The position numbers and the translations under genes were made by a program. 64,000 nt of DNA from Bradyrhizobium tropiciagri (GTDB lineage Bacteria > Pseudomonadota > Alphaproteobacteria > Rhizobiales > Xanthobacteraceae). Below are positions 1 to 8,942 of this stretch, piece after piece (the first letter of the stretch is position 1; each line of letters starts with the position of its first letter). The DNA lies in the NCBI RefSeq assembly GCF_001189845.1, contig NZ_LFLZ01000026.1, forward strand, positions 1 to 64,000, written 5' to 3'. Below the pieces are notes generated by a model that saw only the letters and a list, made by a program, of their open reading frames with translations, was not told the DNA's origin and searched no databases.

Positions 1-115
1 GAAAGCAGGGACCCATAGCCACCGAAGCCGCTTGTTGCGCGACGATGGATCGACGAGTCCCATTCACAATATCCGCCGCGGAGTATGGGTCACGGCTTTC
101 GCAGGGACGACGGCG
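1..115. repeat. partial dispersed palindromic repeat (family G)
   Basis: The two ends of this stretch are near-complementary: GAAAGCAGGGACCCATA at the left edge and TATGGGTCACGGCTTTCGC on the right can pair as arms of an imperfect hairpin. The element is cut by the window edge. Short intergenic palindromes containing 'GGGACCCATA' and 'TATGGGTC' are common in Bradyrhizobium genomes, as I recall. It lies between the window edge and the 3' end of the first gene, and no coding function is seen. Confidence 0.5.
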
Positions 116-127
116 GTGCCTGGGCCC

Positions 128-898
128 CTACGCCGCGCGGCGCCGCTCGCGCAGCGCGTCGCCGAAGGCCTCGAACAGCGCGCGATTGATCGGGTTGCGC
201 TGCGGATCGTATTCGGCGTGCCATTGCACGCCCAGCGCAAAGCCGGCTGCATCCGCGATGCGGATCGCCTCGATGGTGCCGTCCTCGGCGATGCCCTCGA
301 TCACGACGCGTCTGCCGGGCTCGAGGATGCCCTGGCCGTGCAGCGAATTGACGCGAATGGTCTCGCGGCCAAGGATTTTCGCGAACGCGCCCCCCGGCGT
401 CAACGCGACGTCGTGACGGTCGGCGAACACCACGGTGGGATCAGGATGGATCTCGCCGTTCTCCAGCCGCGGCATCCGATGATTCATGCGGCCCGGAATC
501 TCGCGGATCTCCGGATGCAGCGAGCCGCCGAACGCGACATTCATCTCCTGCAGACCGCGGCAGATGCCGAAGATCGGCACGCCGCGCGCGACGCAGGCCT
601 CCGACAGCGCCAGCGCGACATCGTCGCGGTGGATGTCATAGGGCTCGTGCGCGGCGCAGGGTTCGGTGTTGAAGCGGGTCGGATGAACGTTGGCGCGGGC
701 TCCGGTCAGCACGACGCCGTCGACCACGTCGAGTAAGGCGCCGACCTCGGTGATTTCGGGGCTGCCTGCGAACATCAGGGGCACGGCGCCCGACACCTCG
801 GCAACCGCGCGAAGGTTGCGCTCTCCGACCATCTGGACAGTGAAACGATTTTCGATGCGATGGGCGTTTCCGATCACGCCGACCACGGGCCGTCTCAT
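128..898 (-). CDS. gamma-glutamyl-gamma-aminobutyrate hydrolase family protein (peptidase C26)
   Basis: A 256-residue class I glutamine-amidotransferase-like hydrolase of the PuuD/peptidase C26 family. Members cleave gamma-glutamyl amides, for example gamma-glutamyl-GABA in putrescine breakdown. The nucleophile elbow GICRG (Cys113) and the His-x-Glu pair in QWHAEYDP (His227, Glu229) form the expected triad. The ATG at 898 is chosen because the upstream in-frame start is only a TTG. No putrescine genes are adjacent, so the substrate is not fixed by context. Length is normal for the family. It is separated by about 275 bp from the divergent transporter gene. Confidence 0.85.
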   Translation of the reverse strand: MRRPVVGVIGNAHRIENRFTVQMVGERNLRAVAEVSGAVPLMFAGSPEITEVGALLDVVDGVVLTGARANVHPTRFNTEPCAAHEPYDIHRDDVALALSEACVARGVPIFGICRGLQEMNVAFGGSLHPEIREIPGRMNHRMPRLENGEIHPDPTVVFADRHDVALTPGGAFAKILGRETIRVNSLHGQGILEPGRRVVIEGIAEDGTIEAIRIADAAGFALGVQWHAEYDPQRNPINRALFEAFGDALRERRRAA

Positions 899-1174
899 TA
901 TTGAAGTCTCGCGCAATGATTCTTCTAAGTTTGCGACGTTGCTGAGACGATCATGCCTTCGAGTTCCCCAGGGATCAACTGCCTAGTTCTGCACAGGGGG
1001 GCTTGCAGTCCTGCACAGATTAGCTCCCCGGAGGCTCCCAATCCGGCCGGGCGCCCTCCGGTCACGCCGGCCCGGCGGCGCGTCAGCGGCAAACCGGCAC
1101 GGTCCGGCCGCTTGATCCCGGCGGGATTTTCGCCAAAGACTGCTCGGAGACCGTCGCGAAGGGGGGAATCACCC

Positions 1175-2320
1175 GTGACAGACCCGGCTGACAATCGCCT
1201 GCAGGCCCGCAACGACATGGCGTGGGCGATCGCCGTCGGCGGCATCGGCATCGTGCTGTTTGCCGCCCTGCTGCTGTTCGCCTGGCAATTCGCGGCGACC
1301 CTGTTCCTGTTGTTCTCGGGCATGCTGCTCGGCGTCGGCCTGAACGCAATGACCACCCTGCTCGGCCGGCTGACCGGGCTGCCGCACGCATTGCGGCTTG
1401 CCATCGTCTGCCTGGCGCTGGCGGGGCTATTGTCCGGGATCGTGTTCCTCGGCGGCACCACCATCGCGCAGCAGGCGACGGTCTTGAGCAACACGATCAA
1501 ATCGCAGCTCGGCAGCGTCAAGGACTTCCTCGAGCAGCATGGTGTCGACACCAGCTATCTCGATTTCACCAATGCCGCCGGCGAGGCCAAGGGCGAAGGC
1601 ACCGCCGTGACGACCACGACAACGACGACGCCCGCGACGTCGCAGTCACACGGCATTCCCGGCGCCAGCGCGCTGGCCTCGAGCGGCGGCGCCATCATCG
1701 GCCAGACGCTGAAGGTGCTGCTCGGCACCGTCAGCGTCGTCGGCAATTTCTTCATCGTGCTGTTCCTCGGGCTCGCCTTCGCAGCCCAGCCGAGCATCTA
1801 CCGCGCCGGATTGTTGTTCATCGCGCCGGCCAAATGGCGCCCGCAGGCGACCATCATCGTCGACCGCATCGGCGAGACGCTGGAGCGCTGGCTGATCGCA
1901 CAGATCATCACCATGGCCGCAGTGTTCCTCGTGACCTGGATCGGCCTTGCCATTATCGGCATTCCGAGCTCGTTCATCCTCGGCATCCAGGCCGGCCTGC
2001 TCGCCTTCATCCCGACGGTCGGCGCGATCCTCGGCGGACTGATCGTGGTGCTGGCGAGCCTCGCGACGGGATGGATCGCGGCGCTTTCGGCCTTCATCCT
2101 GTTCCTCGGCGTCCACGCGCTCGAGAGCTACGTGCTGACCCCGATCATCCAGCGCCAGGCGCTCGACATCCCGCCGGCGACGCTGTTCGCGTTCCAGATC
2201 CTGCTCGGCGTCGTGTTCGGCATCTGGGGGCTCGCGCTGGCGCTGCCGCTGATGGCGATCGCCAAGGTGATGATCGATCACTTCAAGGCAGAGGACCAGG
2301 CGCCCGCGAAGGCAGCCTGA
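1175..2320 (+). CDS. AI-2E family transporter (PerM/TqsA-like permease)
   Basis: A 381-residue polytopic inner-membrane protein of the AI-2E transporter family (PF01594). Members are linked to autoinducer-2 export, Na+/H+ antiport or general efflux, so the substrate is unknown. Two hydrophobic hairpins occupy about residues 15-90. A low-complexity Thr-rich stretch (TTTTTTTP, near residue 150) lies in the periplasmic or cytoplasmic loop, and the C-terminal half has the family's conserved GIPSSFILGIQAGLLAF-type segment and further helices. The GTG at 1175 is preferred because an AAGGGGGG ribosome binding site sits 8 bases upstream, while upstream in-frame codons encode a non-conserved Pro/Arg-rich sequence. 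Confidence 0.85.
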   Translation: MTDPADNRLQARNDMAWAIAVGGIGIVLFAALLLFAWQFAATLFLLFSGMLLGVGLNAMTTLLGRLTGLPHALRLAIVCLALAGLLSGIVFLGGTTIAQQATVLSNTIKSQLGSVKDFLEQHGVDTSYLDFTNAAGEAKGEGTAVTTTTTTTPATSQSHGIPGASALASSGGAIIGQTLKVLLGTVSVVGNFFIVLFLGLAFAAQPSIYRAGLLFIAPAKWRPQATIIVDRIGETLERWLIAQIITMAAVFLVTWIGLAIIGIPSSFILGIQAGLLAFIPTVGAILGGLIVVLASLATGWIAALSAFILFLGVHALESYVLTPIIQRQALDIPPATLFAFQILLGVVFGIWGLALALPLMAIAKVMIDHFKAEDQAPAKAA

Positions 2321-2369
2321 TCTCGCCCCGGGATGACGATGATGGACTGCGCATGCATGCTCCATCCCC

Positions 2370-2455
2370 GTCATTGCGAGCGAAGCGAAGCAATCCATCG
2401 CGCGGCATACGCGGAAGCATGGATGCTTCGTCGCGACCGCTCCTCGCAATGACGA
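2370..2455. repeat. dispersed palindromic repeat, family A copy 1
   Basis: An imperfect inverted repeat that begins GTCATTGCGAGCGAAGCGAA and ends CTCCTCGCAATGACG, with the internal AGCAATCCATCG answered by GGATGCTTCGTCG. It lies between the convergent transporter and small membrane-protein genes. Five more copies occur in the window (6634, 26468, 30988, 48211, 60702). All are intergenic, which fits a REP/BIME-like element. Confidence 0.85.
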
Positions 2456-2462
2456 CGGTGGC

Positions 2463-2711
2463 TCAGGCGAACAGCAAGACCGTCCCCAGGACCATCAGCA
2501 TCACGCCGGCCAGCATCACGACCGGCCATCGGCTCTTCGGCTGCTCGTATCGCCCTTGCGCGCGCCGTTCGGCGATCAGCGCGGTCTCGTACTCATCGGA
2601 ATCCGAGAACAGGCAGGCGAAGCCGCTGCGCGCCGAAACCGCGTCGGCTTCGAGCGACATCAGGGCTGATTGCGGATTGCGGGTGCGGATCGACTCCATG
2701 CCCGAAAGCAT
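2463..2711 (-). CDS. small tail-anchored hypothetical protein
   Basis: An 82-residue protein with a polar N-terminal part (about 60 residues, charged) and a single hydrophobic C-terminal segment WPVVMLAGVMLMVLGTVLLF ending two residues before the stop. This is the layout of a tail-anchored inner-membrane protein. I do not recognise a named family. It sits 32 bp downstream of the diguanylate cyclase gene in the same direction, so the two are probably co-transcribed. That may mean it works with the cyclase, but nothing in the sequence proves it. Confidence 0.6.
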   Translation of the reverse strand: MLSGMESIRTRNPQSALMSLEADAVSARSGFACLFSDSDEYETALIAERRAQGRYEQPKSRWPVVMLAGVMLMVLGTVLLFA

Positions 2712-2743
2712 GGGATCGAATGGTTAACCAGTCGTTACCGCGC

Positions 2744-3961
2744 TCATGCGCCCGCGTTCACCGGCTTTTGCCGCGCCGATGCCGGCAGGCCCGCGGTCTT
2801 GCGCCGCCAATTCTCCAGCGAGAGCGGTAATTCCTCTGCCGCCTCGACGCGGTTGCGACCGCCGCGCTTGGCCTGGTAGAGCGCGGTGTCGGCCGCGGCC
2901 AGCAGCACCTCGAGTTCGGTCCCCGCGGGTCCGCCGGCGACGCCGATGCTGACCGTGGTGTCGACCGCGCCTTCCTCGCAGGTGATGTTGCTGTTCTCGA
3001 ACGCCTCACGCACGCGCTCGGCGACCAGCACGCCCTCCTCCAGCGAGCACGGCAGCAGCGCCGCGAATTCCTCGCCGCCGATCCGGCCCGACAGATCGCT
3101 GATCCTTAGATTGTTGACCACCACGGCTGAGAACAGTTTCAGGATCTCGTCGCCTGCCGGATGACCGAAACGGTCATTGATCGACTTGAAGTGATCGATG
3201 TCGAAGATCATCACCGTGACCGGCCGGCCGCCATCGGCTTCGCGTTCGATCACGCGCGCGCAGGCTTCGGAGAAGCCGCGGCGGTTGAGCATGCCGCTCA
3301 GGGGATCGATCGAGGCAGCGGTCTTGTGCACGGCCACCGCGCGGTCCGACACCATCATGAAGATCACGAACACCGTGCCGATCGCGTACAGCACGAGCTC
3401 GATCGAGAACAGCGTGACCCAAAAGCTGCTGACGAAGTTCTGGCCGTTCAGCCGCATGAGGTCGCCGACCAGGATCGGGAGCATCAGGACACAGCCATGG
3501 GCGACCGGGATGGCAATCGCAATCCAGCGCCGTTGCATCGCACGGCGGCGCTCGCTCCAGAGCTCGGATGCAGTCAGCGCGGCGTAGATCGCGACGATCC
3601 CGGCGCCGATCGTCAAGCGCATCGCCGGATCCGTCACCGTCGTCATGGCGCCAATCCACGCGATCGGGCCAAGCACGAGGCCCGGCAGGTTCGCCTTGCG
3701 GCCATGGAAAATCCGCGCGGCATTCCAGACCATGCCGCAGGCAGCGAAGCCGATCGCATTGAGGCCCAGCATGACCATGGGATCGAGCGTCGAGCTGCCG
3801 ACCGTCCAGAGCGCGACCGAGGCGGCACCGAGCAGATAGGCGGTGCCCCACCATTTCAGCGCGGGAATTTTCTCCTGCCTGCCAAACAACCAGAGCATGG
3901 CGCCGAGCATGCCCGCGACCATGGTGGCGAACAGATAAAGCGTCGATGGATCGAACGACAT
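2744..3961 (-). CDS. membrane-bound diguanylate cyclase (GGDEF)
   Basis: A 405-residue sensor with six or so transmembrane helices (residues 8-205) followed by a complete GGDEF domain (about 215-380). It should make cyclic di-GMP from two GTP at the inner membrane. The active site is GGEEF at 295-299. The RxxD inhibitory site (RISD, 286-289) lies exactly five residues upstream, so product inhibition is expected. Metal- and GTP-binding FDIDHFKSINDRFGH is intact. There is no EAL domain, so it should be a synthase only. The signal sensed by the membrane part is unknown. The ATG at 3961 opens directly with the first helix. Confidence 0.9.
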   Translation of the reverse strand: MSFDPSTLYLFATMVAGMLGAMLWLFGRQEKIPALKWWGTAYLLGAASVALWTVGSSTLDPMVMLGLNAIGFAACGMVWNAARIFHGRKANLPGLVLGPIAWIGAMTTVTDPAMRLTIGAGIVAIYAALTASELWSERRRAMQRRWIAIAIPVAHGCVLMLPILVGDLMRLNGQNFVSSFWVTLFSIELVLYAIGTVFVIFMMVSDRAVAVHKTAASIDPLSGMLNRRGFSEACARVIEREADGGRPVTVMIFDIDHFKSINDRFGHPAGDEILKLFSAVVVNNLRISDLSGRIGGEEFAALLPCSLEEGVLVAERVREAFENSNITCEEGAVDTTVSIGVAGGPAGTELEVLLAAADTALYQAKRGGRNRVEAAEELPLSLENWRRKTAGLPASARQKPVNAGA

Positions 3962-4137
3962 AAGTCACCCCAGCCCGGTGTGATGCAACGTTCGCAGGCG
4001 CAATTAATACGGTGATGCAGCGCCAGTGCGAGACCGCACGCTAGAAGGCTCGAGTTCCAATTTCGTTTGCACGCACACGCAAGTTTTCATGAAAAACTGC
4101 GCTAATTCGCGCCGAAGCAGGCACCATTGGGCGCAGC

Positions 4138-4161
4138 AAAAAGGGCGCCTCGCGGCGCCCT
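4138..4161 (-). terminator. Rho-independent terminator of rplM-rpsI
   Basis: The stem GGGCGCC (4143-4149) pairs with GGCGCCC (4154-4160) around a TCGC loop. Read on the minus strand it is followed by a run of T (plus-strand AAAAA at 4138-4142). It lies about 48 bases beyond the rpsI stop. Confidence 0.85.
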
Positions 4162-4208
4162 CTGCAACTCGATGCACGCGGCAATTGCCGCGAATTTTAG
4201 AACTCGAA

Positions 4209-4685
4209 TTAGCGCTTCGAGAACTGGAAGGACTTGCGGGCCTTGGCCTTGCCGTACTTCTTACGCTCGACCGCGCGGCTGTCGCGGGTCAGGAAGCCGC
4301 CCTTCTTGAGGACGCCGCGCAGCTCGGGCTCGAAGTTGGTCAGCGCCTTCGAGATGCCGTGACGAACCGCGCCGGCCTGGCCGGAGAGACCGCCGCCGGC
4401 GACGGTGCAGATCACGTCATACTGGCCGTTACGGGCGGCCGCGACCAGCGGCTGCTGGATCATCATGCGCAGCACCGGACGGGCGAAGTAGACTTCGAAC
4501 TCGCGGGTGTTGACCGAGATCTTGCCGGAGCCCGGCTTGACCCAGACGCGGGCGACCGCGTCCTTGCGCTTGCCGGTGGCGTAGGCGCGGTTGTACTTGT
4601 CGACCTTCTTGACGTACTTCGGCGCGTCGGGCGCGGCCGGCTTGACCTGCGAGAGCTGGTCGAGGGACTGCAACGTATCGGACAT
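4209..4685 (-). CDS. rpsI: 30S ribosomal protein S9
   Basis: A 158-residue S9 protein of the small ribosomal subunit. The N-terminal 30 residues are an extension typical of alphaproteobacteria; then [39 protein letters not shown] and the basic C-terminal tail [14 protein letters not shown], which reaches the P-site tRNA, are all present. Its start codon overlaps the rplM stop by one base (TAATG), so translation is coupled. A strong terminator follows. Confidence 0.98.
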   Translation of the reverse strand: MSDTLQSLDQLSQVKPAAPDAPKYVKKVDKYNRAYATGKRKDAVARVWVKPGSGKISVNTREFEVYFARPVLRMMIQQPLVAAARNGQYDVICTVAGGGLSGQAGAVRHGISKALTNFEPELRGVLKKGGFLTRDSRAVERKKYGKAKARKSFQFSKR

Positions 4686-5149
4686 TATGCGGCCCTCGTG
4701 TTCTTGCGGTTCAGGGAGGCGATATCGACCTTCTCGGGGCTCTGGGCTTCATGCGGATGCTCGGCACCCGGATAGACGCGCAGATTGCCCATCTGCATGC
4801 GGCCGAGCGGACCGCGCGGGATCATGCGCTCGATCGCCTTCTCGACGACGCGCTCGGGGAAGCGACCCTCGAGGATCTGCTTCGCGGTGCGCTCCTTGAT
4901 GCCACCGATGAAGCCGGTGTGCTTGTAGTAGGTCTTCTGGTCGCGCTTGCGGCCGGTCAGCACCACATGCGCGGCGTTGACGATGATGACGTTGTCGCCG
5001 CAATCGACATGCGGGGTGTAGGTGGGCAGGTGTTTGCCGCGCAGGCGCATCGCGACGAGGGTGGCGAGACGACCGACCACCAGACCCTTGGCGTCGATCA
5101 CGACCCACTTCTTCGTCACTTCGGCGGGCTTGGCCGAGAACGTGCTCAT
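4685..5149 (-). CDS. rplM: 50S ribosomal protein L13
   Basis: A 154-residue L13, an early-assembly protein of the large subunit. Diagnostic segments include [36 protein letters not shown] and [18 protein letters not shown]. It is the first gene of the universally conserved rplM-rpsI operon and is followed with a one-base overlap by rpsI. Length is normal. Confidence 0.98.
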   Translation of the reverse strand: MSTFSAKPAEVTKKWVVIDAKGLVVGRLATLVAMRLRGKHLPTYTPHVDCGDNVIIVNAAHVVLTGRKRDQKTYYKHTGFIGGIKERTAKQILEGRFPERVVEKAIERMIPRGPLGRMQMGNLRVYPGAEHPHEAQSPEKVDIASLNRKNTRAA

Positions 5150-5301
5150 GTGTGAAATCCGTGAAAAAGAAATCGGCGCCGTATGCGCCGAACTGGCGGC
5201 TTTCTAGAGAAGCCGCGGTCTCGCGTCAACGTCGACGCACCGGAATTACATCAGCAAAAACAGCAGCTTGCAAATATGGTGCAATAATACCGTAAAAAAG
5301 C

Positions 5302-5730
5302 CTATTGATTTGGAATGGAATAGGTCGCTGTGACATGGGCGATCGGGTCCGGAGAGGTGCCGGACAAGAGGTTCACCTCGCCGACCGCAAGCCGCTTGCC
5401 GAGCTTGAGCAGTTTTGCCACCGCGAGCACGTCCTGGCCCGGCTGGCCCTTGCGCAGGAAGTTGATGTTGAGGTTGGTGGTGACGGCAAGGCCGATCGGC
5501 CCGATCGCCGACAGCAGCACCACGTACATTGCGAAATCCGCCAAACCCATCAGGGTCGGTCCCGACACCGTGCCGCCCGGCCGCAGCATGCGCTCGCTGA
5601 AAGCCTGGCGCAGCAAGGCCGTCTCGCCATCGGCACTTTCGATCCTTATGTCGTCGTAGGTGAACGCCTGCGGAAATTCCCTGCGCAGGAACTCCTCCAG
5701 TTCAGCTACGCTCATTTTCGCAATCGCCAT
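5302..5730 (-). CDS. PaaI-family hotdog thioesterase
   Basis: A 142-residue single hotdog-fold protein of the PaaI/YdiI acyl-CoA thioesterase group, which hydrolyses acyl-CoA esters in the cytoplasm. The conserved helix region GPTLMGLADFAMYVVLLSAI carries the usual Asp. The strand TNLNINFLRKGQPGQDVLAVA follows the family pattern. It is divergent from an enoyl-CoA hydratase gene with about 70 bp between the starts, so a shared regulatory region and a shared role in acyl-CoA metabolism are plausible. The physiological substrate cannot be told from sequence. Confidence 0.85.
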   Translation of the reverse strand: MAIAKMSVAELEEFLRREFPQAFTYDDIRIESADGETALLRQAFSERMLRPGGTVSGPTLMGLADFAMYVVLLSAIGPIGLAVTTNLNINFLRKGQPGQDVLAVAKLLKLGKRLAVGEVNLLSGTSPDPIAHVTATYSIPNQ

Positions 5731-5800
5731 GCGGTCCCTGCCCTCGCTTCAGCCTGCCTGTTACATTAAATTGTCACAGACACGATAGAGGAATTTCGTC

Positions 5801-6628
5801 ATGTCCGCCCAGGCCGCCCGCGCGGAAGCGCCGCAACATCAGCCGATCCTGCTGCGCGAGAGCATTGGCAGTATCGCGCTACTGACGCTCAATCGCCCCG
5901 CGGCGCGCAACAGCCTTTCCGAAGGGCTGATCGGCGAGCTGCACGCTGCGCTGAACGATATCAGCGGTGACAAGAGCATCCGTGCCGTCGTGCTCGCCGC
6001 CAACGGCCCGGCGTTCTCCGCCGGCCACGACCTCAAGGAGCTCACCGCGCGCCGCACCGACGCCGACCGCGGCCGCGCCTATTTCGCGCAGATCATGAAT
6101 GCCTGCAGCGCGATGATGCAGGCGATCGTGCATTTACCGAAGCCAGTCGTGGCATCCGTCCAGGGCATCGCGACCGCAGCCGGCTGCCAGCTCGTCGCAA
6201 GCTGCGACCTCGCAGTCGCCTCCGAGGCCGCGGCATTTGCGACGCCGGGCGTCGACATCGGGTTGTTCTGCTCGACGCCGATGGTGGCGCTGTCGCGTAA
6301 CGTGCCGCGCAAGCAGGCGATGGAAATGCTGCTGACCGGAGAACCGGTCTCCGCGGCAACGGCGCAGAGCATTGGTCTCGTCAACCGCGTGGTATCAGCA
6401 GGCACCGAGCGCGACGCCGCGATCGCGCTGGCCGAGAAGGTCGCGCTGAAATCGGCCTACACCGTCAAGCTCGGCAAGGAGGCGTTCTATCGCCAGGCCG
6501 AGATGAACCTCGCCGACGCCTATCGCTTCGCCGCCGAGGTGATGACCGAGAACATGATGGCGCGCGACGCCGAGGAAGGCATCGGCGCCTTCATCGAGAA
6601 GCGCGATCCGAAGTGGCAGGATAGATGA
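5801..6628 (+). CDS. enoyl-CoA hydratase/isomerase family protein
   Basis: A 275-residue crotonase-fold enzyme. Oxyanion-hole segments are visible at FSAGHDLKEL and in the IATAAGCQLVASCDLAVAS region, followed by ATPGVDIGLFCSTP. Family members hydrate 2-enoyl-CoA in beta-oxidation or act on related thioesters. The sequence resembles the ECHDC3-like group, in which the second catalytic Glu is not always present, so the exact reaction is uncertain. The gene is divergent from the thioesterase and followed by a family A repeat that separates it from the CoA-binding protein. Confidence 0.85.
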   Translation: MSAQAARAEAPQHQPILLRESIGSIALLTLNRPAARNSLSEGLIGELHAALNDISGDKSIRAVVLAANGPAFSAGHDLKELTARRTDADRGRAYFAQIMNACSAMMQAIVHLPKPVVASVQGIATAAGCQLVASCDLAVASEAAAFATPGVDIGLFCSTPMVALSRNVPRKQAMEMLLTGEPVSAATAQSIGLVNRVVSAGTERDAAIALAEKVALKSAYTVKLGKEAFYRQAEMNLADAYRFAAEVMTENMMARDAEEGIGAFIEKRDPKWQDR

Positions 6629-6633
6629 CTTCC

Positions 6634-6748
6634 GTCATTACGAGCGAAGCGAAGCAATCCATCGCGCCACAAGGAAGTATGGATTGCTTCGTCGCAGAGT
6701 TTATTATCGGGCCGGCCGAAGGCGGCCCCGTTGGCTCCTCGCAATGAC
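6634..6748. repeat. dispersed palindromic repeat, family A copy 2
   Basis: It starts GTCATTACGAGCGAAGCGAA and ends GGCTCCTCGCAATGAC. The right arm differs from other copies: after GGATTGCTTCGTCGC there is an inserted stretch containing TATTATCGGGCCGGCCGAAG. It lies between the enoyl-CoA hydratase gene and the CoA-binding protein gene. Confidence 0.8.
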
Positions 6749-6768
6749 GCAACTGAAATAGATGAGCA

Positions 6769-7353
6769 ATGAACCACGACGCCTACGACGACAACTACAT
6801 CCGCAGCATCCTGAACAACGTCAAATCGATCGCGATGGTCGGCGCCTCGCCGGTCAACGTGCGGCCGAGCTATTTCGCCTTCAAATATCTGGCGCAGCGC
6901 GGCTACGACATGATCCCGGTCAATCCCGGCCATGTCGGCAAGGAGCTAATGGGCAAGCCGTTCGTCGCCTCGCTCGCGGACATCGATCGCCCGATCGACA
7001 TGATCGACATCTTCCGCAATTCGAGCCACATCATGCCCGTCGTCGAGGAGGCACTAAAATTGTCGCCGCCACCAAAGGTGATCTGGATGCAGCTTGGCGC
7101 ACGCGACGATGCCGCGGCCGAGAAGGCGGAAGCGGCGGGCCTCAAGGTGGTGATGAATCGCTGCCCCAAGATCGAGTATGGCCGGCTGTCGTCGGAAATC
7201 TCCTGGATGGGCGTCAACTCGCGCACCCTGAGCTCCAAGCGCGCGCCGATCCCGACCCAGGGCATGCGGCTGTCGCTGAATCGCACGAGCTTTAGCGGTG
7301 GCCAGACTGCGGCATCCGACCGCGCTGCGAAAAACAAAACCGAAACGACCTGA
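6769..7353 (+). CDS. CoA-binding protein (YccU-like Rossmann fold)
   Basis: A 194-residue protein with a single CoA-binding (succinyl-CoA-synthetase-alpha-like) domain, residues 10-140. IAMVGASPVNVRPSYFAFKY is the nucleotide-binding loop, followed by GYDMIPVNPGHVGKE and KVVMNRCPKIEYGRL. Family members are small cytosolic proteins that bind CoA thioesters but have no established enzyme activity. The last 45 residues are polar and probably disordered. It lies 149 bp upstream of an O-acetylhomoserine sulfhydrylase gene in the same direction, a pairing I have seen in other alphaproteobacteria, which hints at a link with homocysteine synthesis. Confidence 0.85.
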   Translation: MNHDAYDDNYIRSILNNVKSIAMVGASPVNVRPSYFAFKYLAQRGYDMIPVNPGHVGKELMGKPFVASLADIDRPIDMIDIFRNSSHIMPVVEEALKLSPPPKVIWMQLGARDDAAAEKAEAAGLKVVMNRCPKIEYGRLSSEISWMGVNSRTLSSKRAPIPTQGMRLSLNRTSFSGGQTAASDRAAKNKTETT

Positions 7354-7502
7354 CGTTTCGGCGGAATAATCGTCGCGATCATCCGGTACAGCGCAGCATG
7401 CCCGTTTCAAACCGTGGCGTGCGCGCCAACGCGGCTTGACGGCGGGCGTTACCGCCATCAGCATGCCGCGCATTTCGACCAGGCCACAACAGGATCCAAA
7501 GA

Positions 7503-8783
7503 ATGACCGATCGCCTTCCGGGATTTTCCACCCTCGCCGTGCACGCCGGCGCACAGCCTGATCCCACCACCGGCGCGCGGGCGACGCCGATCTACCAGAC
7601 CACCTCATTCGTCTTCAACGATGCCGACCACGCGGCTTCGCTGTTCGGCCTGCAGGCGTTCGGCAATATCTATACCCGCATCGGCAACCCGACCAACGCC
7701 GTGCTCGAGGAACGCGTCGCAGCGCTCGAGGGCGGCACCGCGGCGCTCGCTGTCGCCTCCGGCCACGCGGCGCAGCTCGTCGTGCTGCAGCAGCTCCTGA
7801 AGCCCGGCGACGAGATCATTGCGGCACGCAAGCTCTATGGCGGCTCGATCAACCAGTTCACCCACGCCTTCAAGGCGTTCGGCTGGAACGTGGCCTGGGC
7901 CGATCCCGACGAGATCGAAAGTTTCGAGCGTGCAGTGACGCCGCACACCAAGGCTATCTTCATCGAGTCGATCGCCAATCCCGCCGGCAGCATCACCGAC
8001 ATCGAGGCGATCGCCGCCGTTGCGCGCAAGGCCGGCGTGCCGCTGATCGTCGACAACACGCTGGCCTCGCCCTACCTGATCAAGCCGATCGACCACGGTG
8101 CCGACATCGTCGTGCACTCCCTGACCAAGTTCCTCGGCGGTCACGGCAACTCGCTCGGCGGCATCATCGTCGACGCCGGCACCTTCGACTGGTCGAAGGA
8201 CAACAAATATCCGATGCTGAGCGAGCCGCGCCCCGAATATCACGGCATCCGGATCCAGGAGACGTTCGGCAATTTCGCCTTTGCGATCGCCTGCCGCGTG
8301 CTCGGCTTGCGCGACCTCGGTCCCGCGCTGTCGCCGTTCAACGCCTTCATGATCCTCACCGGCATCGAAACGCTGCCACTGCGCATGCAGAAGCACTGCG
8401 ACAATGCCAAGGCGGTGGCGGAATTCCTCTCCACCCATTCGGCCGTGTCCGCGGTGAACTATGCCGGCCTGCCCGGCGATCGGTACAACGCCCTGCAGCG
8501 CAAATATGCGCCGAAGGGCGCCGGCGCGGTGTTCACCTTCAGCCTCAAGGGCGGCTATGACGCCGGCGTCAACCTGGTGTCGAACCTGAAGCTGTTCTCG
8601 CATCTCGCCAACGTCGGCGACACCCGCTCGCTGGTGATCCACCCAGCCTCCACCACCCACAGCCAGCTCGACGACGCCGCCAAGGTGAAGTCGGGCGCGG
8701 CGCCCGAGGTGGTGCGGCTCTCGATCGGCATCGAGGACAAGGAAGACCTGATCGCCGACCTCGACCAGGCCCTGCGCGCCTGA
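7503..8783 (+). CDS. metY: O-acetylhomoserine aminocarboxypropyltransferase (sulfhydrylase)
   Basis: A 426-residue PLP enzyme of the Cys/Met metabolism family. It should join O-acetylhomoserine and sulfide to give homocysteine in methionine synthesis. The PLP-binding lysine lies in HSLTKFLGGHGNSLGG, with Asp in VDNTLASPYL and the N-terminal TLAVHAGAQPDPTTGARATP segment. The insertion after FDWSKDNKYPML is typical of the 420-430-residue MetY group rather than the shorter MetZ/MetB group. A clear terminator follows. I looked for a SAM-II riboswitch in the 149-bp leader and found no recognisable motif. Confidence 0.92.
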   Translation: MTDRLPGFSTLAVHAGAQPDPTTGARATPIYQTTSFVFNDADHAASLFGLQAFGNIYTRIGNPTNAVLEERVAALEGGTAALAVASGHAAQLVVLQQLLKPGDEIIAARKLYGGSINQFTHAFKAFGWNVAWADPDEIESFERAVTPHTKAIFIESIANPAGSITDIEAIAAVARKAGVPLIVDNTLASPYLIKPIDHGADIVVHSLTKFLGGHGNSLGGIIVDAGTFDWSKDNKYPMLSEPRPEYHGIRIQETFGNFAFAIACRVLGLRDLGPALSPFNAFMILTGIETLPLRMQKHCDNAKAVAEFLSTHSAVSAVNYAGLPGDRYNALQRKYAPKGAGAVFTFSLKGGYDAGVNLVSNLKLFSHLANVGDTRSLVIHPASTTHSQLDDAAKVKSGAAPEVVRLSIGIEDKEDLIADLDQALRA

Positions 8784-8793
8784 TCCGGCATTG

Positions 8794-8831
8794 TTCCGGA
8801 GCGGTGCGCCTGCATCGCTCCGGAATTTTTT
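8794..8831 (+). terminator. Rho-independent terminator of metY
   Basis: The stem TTCCGGAGCG (8794-8803) pairs with CGCTCCGGAA (8816-8825) and is followed by TTTTTT. It begins 10 bases after the metY stop. Confidence 0.9.
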
Positions 8832-8942
8832 GCGGGGAATGGCGGGTCTCGCGTTAACGCTTAATTCCGACAGGCCTCTCGTTAACGTTCAATCCGGCTT
8901 AAAGTGGCAGTGATAGGCTCCGGATGATTCGGGAGACCATTG

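Noticed and set aside
7354-7502. Possible SAM riboswitch in the metY leader
   Set aside because: No SAM-II or SAM-I consensus elements or convincing pseudoknot could be found by eye.
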